61,985 bases of DNA from a virus. The stretch is from IMG/VR virus record IMGVR_UViG_3300032053_000071, positions 1 to 61,985 of that record. One strand, written 5' to 3'. The notes under the pieces were generated by a model. It was not told where the DNA came from. It did no database searches and saw only the letters and a list, made by a program, of their open reading frames with translations. Position numbers and translations under genes: made by a program. Shown one piece after another: positions 32,959-42,343 of the stretch (positions are counted from its first letter, which is position 1; the number at the start of each line of letters is the position of its first letter).

Positions 32959-34083
32959 TTAAATACGTTTTATACTGCGGATTTTCAGGCTTTTACCTGA
33001 ATCAGGGTTTACCGCCCTCACCTGCATCCCATCACTTGTCTTAGAAACCTCAGGCGCTCTGCGTTCAGACATATTTATATTCTTAGTCTTTCTCATCACA
33101 TCCTCAGTTGCGTCAGACATTCCTTGCTCGTAAAAATACTTTGCAAATTTGTCGGGGTGCATCGCAATAGCTAAAGACTTATGGTATCCTACCGCATCTT
33201 TTATAAGTCCATTCTCATCTAAGAATTTCCCAATAAAACTAGAAGGATTAGATTGAATGCTTTTCAACTCAGAGGCATCTCCCGGAGAAAACGAAAACGA
33301 CTTGTCATTTATCTTGAACTCAAAACCTTTGAACTCATTACTAAATACGTCATTTGTTTTTTGGTCGAACCAACTGCGCTTACGTTCATTTTCTTCTTGA
33401 ACCGTCTTAGCCTGCTTTGTATATTGTTTATAAGACTCATACTCTTCTTTTTCTTCATCAGGAACAAACGCCACGCTTGACTCAAGGGGTACTTTGTACA
33501 TTTCCTTCTGTTCGTTAAAGAATTTCTTAGCCTCAGCCACAATTTTCTTTTTAGCAATCTTAACCTTTTTTACAGCAGACTCATCGTCAATATCCTCGTC
33601 ATATCTGTAATCATCCATCAGCGTATCAATGTCATCCTCATCAAGTCCTTGCTGAGTAGAAGTAAGGTATTCTTTTAATAATTTCTCTGAATCCATTGTG
33701 TCGAAATCCTTTTTTAATTTAAGGAAATCTTCAAACCCTCTGCCTGTCTCTTTCTTATATTTCATATAAGCAGCTACATCTTCAGGTAAAGCCTCAGCTT
33801 CTTTTCGTTCAGCAACCAAATCATCAAAAGAATTTATTTGCTTGTTATATCTCTTACCAATATATGAAAGAACTTTTTGTTCATCCAACTCCTCCTCTTG
33901 TTGTATCTGAGGTTCTACCTCTACAATAGGTTCTGGTGTTGGCTCAGGCTTAGAACCACCTGATAAATCAACCTTTAAAATTCCATTTACTTCTTGTTCA
34001 TGTCTTTCAAGAAGTTCCTGCTCTACTTGAGCTACTCCTTTCTCTTGTCCTTCTCCTACTAATTTTACTGATTTAAACTCCAT
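32959..34083 (-). CDS. Probable scaffolding / capsid assembly protein
   Basis: The 374-residue protein is extremely charged and mostly helical. It has a Glu/Pro-rich N-terminal linker (SGGSKPEPTPEPIVEVEPQ), an acidic stretch (DEDDIDTLMDDYRYDEDIDDE), and a basic C-terminus (GKSLKIRSIKRI). It lies between portal and major capsid genes, the classical place for scaffold. A basic C-terminus that docks on capsid subunits is also typical. Assignment rests on context and composition. Confidence 0.68.
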   Translation of the reverse strand: MEFKSVKLVGEGQEKGVAQVEQELLERHEQEVNGILKVDLSGGSKPEPTPEPIVEVEPQIQQEEELDEQKVLSYIGKRYNKQINSFDDLVAERKEAEALPEDVAAYMKYKKETGRGFEDFLKLKKDFDTMDSEKLLKEYLTSTQQGLDEDDIDTLMDDYRYDEDIDDESAVKKVKIAKKKIVAEAKKFFNEQKEMYKVPLESSVAFVPDEEKEEYESYKQYTKQAKTVQEENERKRSWFDQKTNDVFSNEFKGFEFKINDKSFSFSPGDASELKSIQSNPSSFIGKFLDENGLIKDAVGYHKSLAIAMHPDKFAKYFYEQGMSDATEDVMRKTKNINMSERRAPEVSKTSDGMQVRAVNPDSGKSLKIRSIKRI

Positions 34084-34104
34084 TAGATTTGATTTTATTT
34101 GTTA

Positions 34105-34112
34105 CAAATTTA
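34105..34112 (-). promoter_or_regulatory. Promoter -7 box for scaffold and capsid genes
   Basis: TAAATTTG on the minus strand, 22 bp upstream of the ATG at 34083, matches TAnnTTTG. It lies in the 48-bp gap after the portal gene and probably raises capsid expression above that of portal and terminase. Confidence 0.5.
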
Positions 34113-34131
34113 TATTAAATTTTTGACTTTT

Positions 34132-36567
34132 TTATCGAGGCTCAAACTCGCCTAAGTCAAACCCATCTAAGCTATCTTCATTTGATTCAAAGTTTAATGG
34201 AGGAAGATTATTTTTCCTTTGGTCTATAAGCTTTGATTGCTGAGTATTTTGTATGCTTATTCTTTTGTTCTTCTCATCTTCTTTCATCTTATCTCTCTGA
34301 GAAATCTTTCCTACTTCCATATCATGCAATTGCATATTATAGTTAAATTCTTCAGCCATCAAATGAGATTTGAATTGCATTTCTTGCTCTAATTTCTGTA
34401 TATCAAACTGAATCTCTGCTTGCTTAATAGTTATCTTTGCTTTAGTCTCTGCTTCTATTTTCATCATTGCAGTTTGCGCTGCCATTTGCTGAGATTGTAT
34501 TTGTTGCTGATTTACCATGGCTTGCTTTTGCATCTCCATTTTGTTTGCATCATCTTGCTTCTTAACCCTTTTAACCTTCAATAACTGATTGGCAAGTTTC
34601 AAGTTTTTAATCTCTCTTATGTCAATAGCGTCCTCAAGATTAATGTCTCCCTTTGATAATGCCATTTGGATATTACCTTCAAGCTGTGCTTTTTGTTCTT
34701 CATCGGGAGAAACTTCAATGAATATTCCAAAATCGTAAATGTATAAATCTGATATTTCATTTAGTATAGATACATTGTATTTGCCAATTTTATTGACAAA
34801 GTCATCTTTGAAATCAGCATACTCAAGAATATCTGCAACTCTATATGTTAAAGCTTCAGCCATAGTTCTATATACAAATAAACTTCCCTCAAGAATATGT
34901 CTTGTTGCTGTATTTGAATTAAGTGCAGCCAATTTCTGTAGACCAACTAATGAATCAGGATCAGGCATTGAGCCATCCCTAGCTTCATTAAGTCCGGTTA
35001 CAGACCTAATCATATCCATATAATGATTATAGTTGGCTATAAGCATTTGAGTTTTACTTGCGCCTGAATTAGACGTCAACTGCGTAATAGGAACTCTTGC
35101 ATTATTAAACTCTCCATCTTGAGTATAACTACGCCCAATAACACTACCTGTTTGGAAATATAACCTAAGTGCATCTTCAGGATTGTACGCATTACCTGAA
35201 CCTAAGTCAACCTCATTCAATCCATCTGCATCTATAAATACACCATCAGGAACAACACGAGCAATTACTTGCTGCAGTTTTAAATGAGTAATCTGAATTA
35301 AATCAGCAAATGGAATCATTCTTCTAACTAAAGACTCAATAACTCCCTTGTACATACGTGGAGCACAAGCCACATAGTTAGGTATTGCATGTTGAGAAGC
35401 AGACTTTGGACGAACCATATTTTCTGCTAATTCCCATTTAATAAGAATACTTGTACCCATTACCATAATGCCCTCATACCAAACATCAATGGTTTTTTCC
35501 ATCTTCTCAAAATTACCTTCCTCCATCATCTCTGTAGGAGGATTAAATGTGTCATCTTTCTCAATAACACGAGACCCACCATTCTCAAGTATCTTCTTCT
35601 TATAAACAATCTTTTTTGTTGACTTATAATTGAAGTACATCAACGTACAAGTATCACGATGAAAAAGACTATTTTGATAATATTGAGCAACATTATAGTA
35701 GTCATACCAACCCTGACTGTATTGAGATATTTCTTGTAAATCTTCTCTTGTTAATGATTGGTCAATCTTCATCAACTCAGTAATTGGCATCGTCTTAATC
35801 TCTCCCCAATAGAAACAATCTCTAAAGTATGGGTCCTCAGTATAGCTATACACCACATTAGCAGGGTCAACATAAGATATTTTTACTCCTGCTCCGGGAA
35901 GAAATTCATGCTTTGCTATAGCTATTCCCACAACAGTCATATCATAATCAAGTCTCTTTCTAATGTCTTGATAGTGACTTTCTTCAAATATGGTATTAAT
36001 AGCTTCTTCTTCAGCAATCTCAATAGCAGGCTTATAATTAAGTTGCATGTAAAGATTTAATTCCTCGTCATTATTTGGAAGCTGCTCAGGATCCATTGTG
36101 AACCCATTAAATCCAGTCTTTTCTTTTACAATATTCAACACATCTTTTGAAATCATCTGAGCCTCAATCATGTCTTGATACTTACTTCTCTTTGCTTGAG
36201 ACATAGCATCTTGAGAAAATGCTTTTACTTTGAATAGCCTGTCAGACATTCCGTTTACAACAATATCAACAAACTTGGGGATTATTGGAACAGGCGTCCA
36301 ATCTAAATTCAAATAAGATAAGTCGCCATCAATAGCTAATTCGTTTTTATACTTAGCTACAGACTGCTCTCCTCTTGCGTATAATCTTACTTTATGGAAG
36401 TCTCTCCATTGAGCATAGTACCGGCAAGAGCTACTATCCTTTCTGAACCATTCGTACTGAATTGCCTGACCTACTTGGAGTCCAAACTCTTGTGACGCCT
36501 TTTCCGTGTCAGAAGCTAATTGACTTGGAAATGTTGTAGATTTTATGTCTATTACTATATTTTTCAT
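34132..36567 (-). CDS. Portal protein
   Basis: The 811-residue protein lies directly downstream of TerL with a 4-bp overlap. Segments such as DWTPVPIIPKFVDIVVNGMSDRLFKV, VKISYVDPANVVYSYTEDPYFRDCFYWGEI and YNHYMDMIRSVTGLNEARDGSMPDPDSLVGLQKLAAL are recognisable crAss-like portal features. The C-terminal 180 residues form a long Gln/Met/Lys coiled coil (MVNQQQIQSQQMAAQTAMMKIEAE), forming the barrel and tail. It should be a dodecameric ring at the capsid vertex through which DNA is packaged. Confidence 0.87.
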   Translation of the reverse strand: MKNIVIDIKSTTFPSQLASDTEKASQEFGLQVGQAIQYEWFRKDSSSCRYYAQWRDFHKVRLYARGEQSVAKYKNELAIDGDLSYLNLDWTPVPIIPKFVDIVVNGMSDRLFKVKAFSQDAMSQAKRSKYQDMIEAQMISKDVLNIVKEKTGFNGFTMDPEQLPNNDEELNLYMQLNYKPAIEIAEEEAINTIFEESHYQDIRKRLDYDMTVVGIAIAKHEFLPGAGVKISYVDPANVVYSYTEDPYFRDCFYWGEIKTMPITELMKIDQSLTREDLQEISQYSQGWYDYYNVAQYYQNSLFHRDTCTLMYFNYKSTKKIVYKKKILENGGSRVIEKDDTFNPPTEMMEEGNFEKMEKTIDVWYEGIMVMGTSILIKWELAENMVRPKSASQHAIPNYVACAPRMYKGVIESLVRRMIPFADLIQITHLKLQQVIARVVPDGVFIDADGLNEVDLGSGNAYNPEDALRLYFQTGSVIGRSYTQDGEFNNARVPITQLTSNSGASKTQMLIANYNHYMDMIRSVTGLNEARDGSMPDPDSLVGLQKLAALNSNTATRHILEGSLFVYRTMAEALTYRVADILEYADFKDDFVNKIGKYNVSILNEISDLYIYDFGIFIEVSPDEEQKAQLEGNIQMALSKGDINLEDAIDIREIKNLKLANQLLKVKRVKKQDDANKMEMQKQAMVNQQQIQSQQMAAQTAMMKIEAETKAKITIKQAEIQFDIQKLEQEMQFKSHLMAEEFNYNMQLHDMEVGKISQRDKMKEDEKNKRISIQNTQQSKLIDQRKNNLPPLNFESNEDSLDGFDLGEFEPR

Positions 36568-38813
36568 CTAATCAATTGACTTGTGTTTCCATCATTCCTA
36601 TACCTCGCGAAGTTAATACTAATTTTCGACTCTTTTTTTTCAGGCATGTACATATGTTTTTGATTTGCCATGATGGCTAATCCTGAACTTATACAAGCAT
36701 CAAAACGAGTCCTATCGTTTATGTCAAACTTTGCCCAATCCTCTAGTGTTCTTGTGAATGGCATCGTTCCCATTTCATCCTGCGGCCTATACATCCCTGT
36801 AAAGTCAATCCCTACGAACTTTTCTATGTATGATTCTATTGCCGCAGCGTGCACTTGTTTAACATCTTCTGAAGAGTTTGGTATTCCTCCAAGTTCTCTT
36901 TCTGTAGCATTGAGTTTATTATATTGCTTATCAGGTCTATTCAAACAGAAACCTCTGTACCCCCTGTTCTTAAAATGATATAAAAGTCTTGGCTTATTAT
37001 TCTCTATAAGTATTGGCATACCATAAAATATACAAGCCATCAGCACCTCTTCAAAAAATATCTCAGCAGTCTGAGGCCTTGCTACATATTCTAGGAAGAA
37101 TTCGTTAGTAGGCGCTTCATCCATGTGAAACTTAGTCATTCCATGCAACGCACCATTCGAACCTCGCCCTCCAACAACAGCAGATATATCATAGGAATCA
37201 CATCCAAATGACCCTATATGCTCATTGCCCGGATACTTAATGCCATTTCTATCATGAACATTGTTCTGAAGATGTTTTTGCGGTGTCCAACTAACTAGAA
37301 ATCTACCTGATGAATTTGGAGACCATACAACCTTTGTATCTTTTACTCCATCCTGCCATTGGAAAGACCCACGAGTTAGGTAATGCGCCTGAATCATGGA
37401 ATCGTTATAGTCAATCTGATGATAAATCTTTGTAAGGTTAAATAGCGACTGCTTGCTCTCATCTCTAAAAGCATGCGATTCTGTTCTTGGAAACTGACGA
37501 TAAAATTCATTGAGTGCATCTGCGTCATTCTTTAACGAGTCTACCTCTGCCTCCCAATAGTCTATAGCCCCATTTCTAATCCAACCTCCATCAACTCCTT
37601 TTATCTGCTCATCAGGCTTAGCAAAAACAGGCATGCCATACAAATCAATAAATCCCTCCATGTTCCATTCCATCGGTATGAATAATGAATATAGTCCACT
37701 CTTAGTTTGCCCATTGGCATTGCGAGTAGCAGCATTAGAATCCTCATAAATATCTTTAAAGTTCTGACCTCCTTTGCTTAATGCATTTGAGGTAGAACCC
37801 ATCATACACTTTCCAATAATCTTACTGCCCAATCTAAGACATGTCTTTGTTACACGCCAATTCTCTTTTATATTCTGAGGCTTAGTCCATTTTCCACTCT
37901 CGTCATGAGCCAAGAATAATAACTTCTCTCCATCATATGAGTTATCCTCGGTATTCTTCCAATCTATCGTAGTATCTAATCCCTTTATATCCTCAGTCTC
38001 TATCTCATACATATTCTTCTTGGTAATCTTAGAGGCAGGAACCCTGAACGCTAATTCAGTCTTTGGCTTATCCATACCATCCATGATTGGCTTAAAGAAG
38101 AAAGGCAGCCTGCTGTTAATTGGAACAACCTTGTCTGTAAACATCTTCTTTGCATCACTACCGGTCTTTGACAACATACCAACACGAGCATCGCTAGCAA
38201 GCGTTCCTATGTTGATACACTCTGATGATGCCATGAATGAGAAGCCTGAGCGTCTTATCTTCAAGTATATCATCCCAAATGCCCTAGTATCCGCCTTGCA
38301 TGCCTCCCAAAACAGCCAATATACCCTATTGGCTTCTCTAAAGTCAGGGTATCCAATGTCGATACTTGCCCACTGAAGATACATCCAATGAGACCCGGTT
38401 ATATAGGTATATTTCCCATTGTTCATAAACCAAAAGCCTTCCTCTCTATAGTCAAACTGCTTCTCAATATAATCAACCCAATGGTCTTTAAATTGAGCAG
38501 GCTTTTCATTCCAATGAAATATTGATTGAATCTTAGAAAGTTCTTTTGGATATGGGTCTCTTTGCCAATGCTGTTCGGCTTTCTTTTCGCTTTTTTTATA
38601 GCAATCTTTTGGAGCAAGAGGAAGTGCTACGTTTAATCCTGATATATTGTACACCTCTCCAATCTGCCCGGTCTTTGAGATAACAACCATGTCATACTTT
38701 GGGTTATACCCATACTCCCATGTCTTTGCCTTATTCTTTGATAAAAGAACAGAAGAAGGGATAAAGCTATTAAGCACCCTATACAACACATTATTTTGAC
38801 CTTCTTTCTGCAA
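36564..38813 (-). CDS. Terminase large subunit
   Basis: The 749-residue packaging motor is of the large crAss-like type. A degenerate Walker A lies at KIRRSGFSFM (185-194), lacking the classical GKS. Walker B is KLLFLAHDE (297-305, Glu305 catalytic), followed by GSTSN (motif III/coupling) at about 342. A C-terminal RNase H-like nuclease begins near GSFGCDSYDISAV (about 535) with further acidic residues downstream. It is followed by portal with an overlapping stop/start. The gene before it (94 residues) overlaps its start by 23 bp and is a small-terminase candidate. Confidence 0.88.
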   Translation of the reverse strand: MQKEGQNNVLYRVLNSFIPSSVLLSKNKAKTWEYGYNPKYDMVVISKTGQIGEVYNISGLNVALPLAPKDCYKKSEKKAEQHWQRDPYPKELSKIQSIFHWNEKPAQFKDHWVDYIEKQFDYREEGFWFMNNGKYTYITGSHWMYLQWASIDIGYPDFREANRVYWLFWEACKADTRAFGMIYLKIRRSGFSFMASSECINIGTLASDARVGMLSKTGSDAKKMFTDKVVPINSRLPFFFKPIMDGMDKPKTELAFRVPASKITKKNMYEIETEDIKGLDTTIDWKNTEDNSYDGEKLLFLAHDESGKWTKPQNIKENWRVTKTCLRLGSKIIGKCMMGSTSNALSKGGQNFKDIYEDSNAATRNANGQTKSGLYSLFIPMEWNMEGFIDLYGMPVFAKPDEQIKGVDGGWIRNGAIDYWEAEVDSLKNDADALNEFYRQFPRTESHAFRDESKQSLFNLTKIYHQIDYNDSMIQAHYLTRGSFQWQDGVKDTKVVWSPNSSGRFLVSWTPQKHLQNNVHDRNGIKYPGNEHIGSFGCDSYDISAVVGGRGSNGALHGMTKFHMDEAPTNEFFLEYVARPQTAEIFFEEVLMACIFYGMPILIENNKPRLLYHFKNRGYRGFCLNRPDKQYNKLNATERELGGIPNSSEDVKQVHAAAIESYIEKFVGIDFTGMYRPQDEMGTMPFTRTLEDWAKFDINDRTRFDACISSGLAIMANQKHMYMPEKKESKISINFARYRNDGNTSQLIR

Positions 38814-39075
38814 ATCCTTGTTTAGTTTCAGTTTTACTTATACCCTTATCAACAGCATCTATATTCTCTCTCTCCATTTCTATCCTATTTAGAATCTCAA
38901 ACGCATCAAAGATGGCTAGTTTTTTAGTAGCTGCTGCATTTTTTAATTTATCAGCCGCCAAGTCATTACCATCATCATCAGGCTTCAATATAGAATCTTC
39001 AGCAACCTTTATAAGTTCCTGAACAGCTTTATGACCTGCCTCTATAATTCTTAATTTAATTTCTTTGTTGGTCAT
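38791..39075 (-). CDS. Small helical protein, candidate terminase small subunit
   Basis: The 94-residue protein starts MTNKEIKLRIIEAGHKAVQELIKVAEDSI and is followed by a helical hairpin (DKLKNAAATKKLAIFDAFEILNRIEMERENI). It overlaps the TerL start by 23 bp. An all-helical small protein immediately upstream of TerL fits TerS by position. No HTH signature is clear, so this is a contextual guess. Confidence 0.6.
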   Translation of the reverse strand: MTNKEIKLRIIEAGHKAVQELIKVAEDSILKPDDDGNDLAADKLKNAAATKKLAIFDAFEILNRIEMERENIDAVDKGISKTETKQGFAERRSK

Positions 39076-39547
39076 CTTTCTTTTTTAAAAATATAACTTG
39101 TACTAATCTTGCATCATCGCCTTCTCCAAAATTGTCAAATATATTTCTTGAATGAGGCAACTCAGATTCAAATGCAATCATGCGATTAAACTTAGCATAT
39201 ATTTTACACAATGGATTATCATCATTATCATATATTGTAGTTCCATCTTCTTTAGGGTGGGTTTTATTAAGGTACAATATGCAGGTTATATCACCCATCA
39301 TATCGTCCTTATGTATAAAATTTGGTTCCACTTGTCCTAACGGAGATTTCCTAACAAAATTGTAACTGATATTATGTTCAGGGAATAGCTTTAATACCAA
39401 AGAAGCAAGCTCGTCATCATTATCTCTTGCTTGAATATTTTTAAAAACCTTGTAGCCATCATGAACATCATTAAATTCTCCATCAAGAACAGCTTGTAGA
39501 TATTCTTTAGGGTTGTTTAGTATATCATCTATTGTAAGTAAAATCAT
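39056..39547 (-). CDS. Fe(II)/2-oxoglutarate-dependent oxygenase (prolyl hydroxylase-like)
   Basis: The 163-residue protein carries the full double-stranded beta-helix motif set: NFIHKDD with His79 and Asp81, ILYLNKTHPKEDGTTIY, AFESELPHSR with His132, and Arg147 in DDARLVQVIF as the 2-oxoglutarate-binding Arg. The arrangement resembles P4Hc/DUF6445-type phage oxygenases. It sits in the structural block, two genes downstream of a tail fibre with collagen-like Gly-Pro repeats. That suggests, but does not show, that it hydroxylates proline in that fibre or another virion residue. The 3' end overlaps the small terminase candidate. Confidence 0.82.
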   Translation of the reverse strand: MILLTIDDILNNPKEYLQAVLDGEFNDVHDGYKVFKNIQARDNDDELASLVLKLFPEHNISYNFVRKSPLGQVEPNFIHKDDMMGDITCILYLNKTHPKEDGTTIYDNDDNPLCKIYAKFNRMIAFESELPHSRNIFDNFGEGDDARLVQVIFLKKKDDQQRN

Positions 39548-40107
39548 AATTTAATTGTTATTTGAGTGTCATACATTCTATAAAGCGTCTCGCCATCAAC
39601 AACAAACTCATACTCTGTATCAGGCGTAAAGCAAACAATGTCTCCTTCTTTAATTCCTTTGCTTATAAGGTAATCATTAGGATATTTCATTGTTGCCATG
39701 AGTGGCTCATTGCTAAATGGCTTCTTGATATAAGAGTCTATTGCAGGTAATGGCTTGACAAAACAGTATCTGTCATAAGCGTTCCATGTGGAACCTTTTT
39801 TGTACAAAAAAAACTGATCAGTTTCTATAAAAAAACTATCATCGCGGAAGAAACTTCTGCCACTTTTTTGCCGACCTTTCATGTCGTTATAAAACTTAAA
39901 AACATTATGATGTACGAGAAGTATATCTCCGGGTTCTATTGGACCCCTGTAGCCTAATGGCAGCTCAACGACTTCAGCATATCTGTTAGAGAACTGATGG
40001 TCTTCTTCAGATGTGCTTACAATTAAATCAACGCCTCCTATGTCCCTTGTGTTGTCGTATCGCTTTCCATTTACCGGCTTCGCTATGAAGTAGAATGGTG
40101 AACGCAT
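39544..40107 (-). CDS. Protein with GroES-like beta-barrel features
   Basis: The 187-residue protein contains VELPLGYRGPIEPGDILLVHHNVFKFYND and, at the end, GIKEGDIVCFTPDTEYEFVVDGETLYRMYDTQITIKL. The spacing 'EGD.V.F......(Y)E..(V)DGE.LYR......I' matches the end of co-chaperonin GroES, and phage proteins of this type are often annotated as such. The first 100 residues diverge. True GroES is encoded at 50509-50772. This copy may be a structural or assembly barrel derived from GroES. It overlaps the oxygenase start by ATGA. Confidence 0.6.
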   Translation of the reverse strand: MRSPFYFIAKPVNGKRYDNTRDIGGVDLIVSTSEEDHQFSNRYAEVVELPLGYRGPIEPGDILLVHHNVFKFYNDMKGRQKSGRSFFRDDSFFIETDQFFLYKKGSTWNAYDRYCFVKPLPAIDSYIKKPFSNEPLMATMKYPNDYLISKGIKEGDIVCFTPDTEYEFVVDGETLYRMYDTQITIKL

Positions 40108-40335
40108 TTAGAAATTTATATTATATTCGATTGAAATTGGTATTGTTGCATTAAACTCCTTCCATAGTACAATCTCTTCCCTTTCATTTATTATGTAAAT
40201 CAAAATAGACATAGAGTTAGGACTGTGTTTTATAAGATGTATCTCATTGCTATCGCCAAGGATTTTCTGCCCCACAATATAATGCATTGCTCCTCCCTTA
40301 TAATCAGGACCTACTGATATTTTTCTTATGTCCAT
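40108..40335 (-). CDS. Hypothetical protein, 75 residues
   Basis: This small, beta-rich protein starts MDIRKISVGPDYKGGAMHYIVGQKILGDSNEIHLIKHS and ends FNATIPISIEYNINF. It abuts the GroES-like gene and overlaps the stop of the collagen-like fibre gene by one base (TAATG). It could be a fibre accessory or chaperone. No homology recognised. Confidence 0.65.
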   Translation of the reverse strand: MDIRKISVGPDYKGGAMHYIVGQKILGDSNEIHLIKHSPNSMSILIYIINEREEIVLWKEFNATIPISIEYNINF

Positions 40336-41978
40336 TATGGGTAAACTCTTATTTCAATAGGAATGTTAACTAATGTGCTGTTATTAACTGCCCCTGCTAC
40401 GTAATTGTAAATTTTAATTATGTTTGAGTTTGCAAAAGAAGCTTTGAAAACAGAATCTACACCTGAATCAGAATTCCCTGCAATCACTACAGTCTTATTG
40501 TCAGTAAAAAGAGAAGCTGATGTCAAATAAAAATAAACGCCTGTTCCTGAGCCATAACTAAGATAGCTTATTGTTCCTATAGTATTTTTTAACTCAGTTA
40601 CAAATAAAGAAGTGCCTGAAGCCGTTAGCAATGCTGTAAATACTTTATAAGATTCCAATGCTAATGTGCCACTTGCATCAGGAAGAGTGTAAAGTCTATC
40701 TGTTGTAATTCCACCAAATCCTATTCTTGCATTACGTACAGCATTTGAAAATACTACTTGGCTATTAGCAGTAGCAGATGCAGAGTTTCCAAATAGATTT
40801 ACATGATTATAGATATTGCTTATTCCTGCAAATTCTCCAAAAGCATTAACATCATGTCCTGAATTATTTGCTGCAGCAGAATTTCCTATAGCGTTTACAT
40901 TAAAGTTTGTGTTATTTAAAGCAGCATCATATCCAAAAGCATTTACCCAATTGCCTGTATTGTTTTTTCCTGATTGATAACCGAAAGCATTTACATACGT
41001 ACCTGTATTGCTTAAACAAGAAGCTTGCCCCATAGCATTTACGCTGCTTCCTGAATTTCCATTTGCAGCAGTTGCACCTAAAGCATTTACGTAACCTCCT
41101 GAATTATTTGCTCCTGCTTGATACCCAATAAAGTTTGATAAAGACCCGAAATTGACTTGACCTGCTTGAGTACCAATAGCATTTATATTGTCTCCTGTAT
41201 TTCCATAAGCAGCATCTGTTCCAAAAGCATTTACGCTAAGTCCTATATTTCCGCTTCCTGCTCCTGTGCCTTGCTTATTTATTCCATTTAATAAGTCATG
41301 GTTATTATCAAGAACTTGTTGTAAGGTATTGCTTCCCGTTACACCTGTGGGTCCTGTTGCGCCTGTTGGGCCTTGCAATCCTGTTGGACCAATTAGACCC
41401 TGTGCTCCCTGAGAAGCCAATAACGCCCAATGTGTAGTATCTAAATCAGGAGTTGTTGTGCCTGTTGTTGCTAATATACAAAACCATGACGCCCCGTTGT
41501 ATCCAACAGCATCATCCGCAACGTAAGAAGTTCCTGAAACCCAAAGCCCCTGCCAATTTAATCCTGCAGGCCCAACCGGACCGATAGGACCTTGTGGACC
41601 AACCGGACCTTGTATTCCTTGAGGACCACCGCCTGCACCACTCCATATCGCAGGAAGTCCCGGACCTTGAGTTGTTAAAATCTGACCTGCTGTTCCTTGA
41701 CTGCCATTAAGTTTAAATAAACTTGTAATATTTAATTGTGCAGTTGAAGTAAGGCCTGTAAATGTAGATGACGCACCAAATACACTATTAGTGCCTATGT
41801 TTACATTTTGCGTTGCACCGGTATATGGAACAAATCCGCTACCTGCATTAATAAATGACGCCAACTGACTCACAGTAAAGTTCTTAGTAGCGTTATTATC
41901 ATTAATATCAGTACCAATTAACATGTCTCCACCTGCGACAGGTGGGGTTACGGTTGCGTAGGAGTCTATTCTTGCCAT
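40335..41978 (-). CDS. Collagen-like tail fibre with YadA-head-like repeats
   Basis: The 547-residue fibre has four parts. Residues 1-115 are an N-terminal attachment module shared with the 1238-residue fibre upstream. Gly-Pro-x collagen-like repeats lie at about 117-139 and 190-215, flanking a carbohydrate-binding-like module (NWQGLWVSGTSYVADDAVGY...W). From about 240 to 420 there are some nine 20-22-residue repeats of the form VNAFG..A..N.TG, resembling the left-handed beta-roll of YadA heads. The C-terminal 100 residues form a separate tip domain. It probably binds the host surface. An Fe(II)/2OG oxygenase is encoded two genes on. Confidence 0.85.
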   Translation of the reverse strand: MARIDSYATVTPPVAGGDMLIGTDINDNNATKNFTVSQLASFINAGSGFVPYTGATQNVNIGTNSVFGASSTFTGLTSTAQLNITSLFKLNGSQGTAGQILTTQGPGLPAIWSGAGGGPQGIQGPVGPQGPIGPVGPAGLNWQGLWVSGTSYVADDAVGYNGASWFCILATTGTTTPDLDTTHWALLASQGAQGLIGPTGLQGPTGATGPTGVTGSNTLQQVLDNNHDLLNGINKQGTGAGSGNIGLSVNAFGTDAAYGNTGDNINAIGTQAGQVNFGSLSNFIGYQAGANNSGGYVNALGATAANGNSGSSVNAMGQASCLSNTGTYVNAFGYQSGKNNTGNWVNAFGYDAALNNTNFNVNAIGNSAAANNSGHDVNAFGEFAGISNIYNHVNLFGNSASATANSQVVFSNAVRNARIGFGGITTDRLYTLPDASGTLALESYKVFTALLTASGTSLFVTELKNTIGTISYLSYGSGTGVYFYLTSASLFTDNKTVVIAGNSDSGVDSVFKASFANSNIIKIYNYVAGAVNNSTLVNIPIEIRVYP

Positions 41979-42009
41979 TTTATTATTCTTTTAAATTGAT
42001 TGCAATATA

Positions 42010-42017
42010 CAAAATTA
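42010..42017 (-). promoter_or_regulatory. Promoter -7 box before the collagen-like fibre gene
   Basis: TAATTTTG on the minus strand, about 32 bp upstream of the ATG at 41978, matches TAnnTTTG. It lies in the short gap after the 104-residue gene. Confidence 0.42.
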
Positions 42018-42028
42018 TCCAACGCCTA

Positions 42029-42343
42029 TTACTGAGCAACTTCTACAAGACCAAGTTGCTGCATTACATAATCCCATATAACAGTATCATCAGTACCCCA
42101 TTGTTGAATGACTGAAGAAGGCACATCTATTGTATCAGAATAGTAGTTTATTTCGCTTTGCGTTATAACGTCTACGCCTGAAAGACTATATGAAACTTTA
42201 CCTCCTCCATTATCAAAATGATAATGATAAAAATCAGTAAGTGATAATGCATTAATTATTACATCTCCTGAATTAGGAAACCAAGATTGGATTGGCTCTA
42301 TTTGTTTTTTGCTCATATTATTGAATATAAATTGTTCCTCCAA
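42029..42343 (-). CDS. Small tail-fibre-associated protein, 104 residues
   Basis: The protein starts MEEQFIFNNMSKKQIEPIQSWFPNSGDVIINALSLTDFYHYHFDNGGGKVSYSL. Its C-terminus is SSVIQQWGTDDTVIWDYVMQQLGLVEVAQ. The 5' end overlaps the end of the 1238-residue fibre gene by 26 bp; a later start (MSKKQ) is equally possible. Being wedged between two fibre genes, it may be a fibre chaperone or tip protein. No family recognised. Confidence 0.65.
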   Translation of the reverse strand: MEEQFIFNNMSKKQIEPIQSWFPNSGDVIINALSLTDFYHYHFDNGGGKVSYSLSGVDVITQSEINYYSDTIDVPSSVIQQWGTDDTVIWDYVMQQLGLVEVAQ

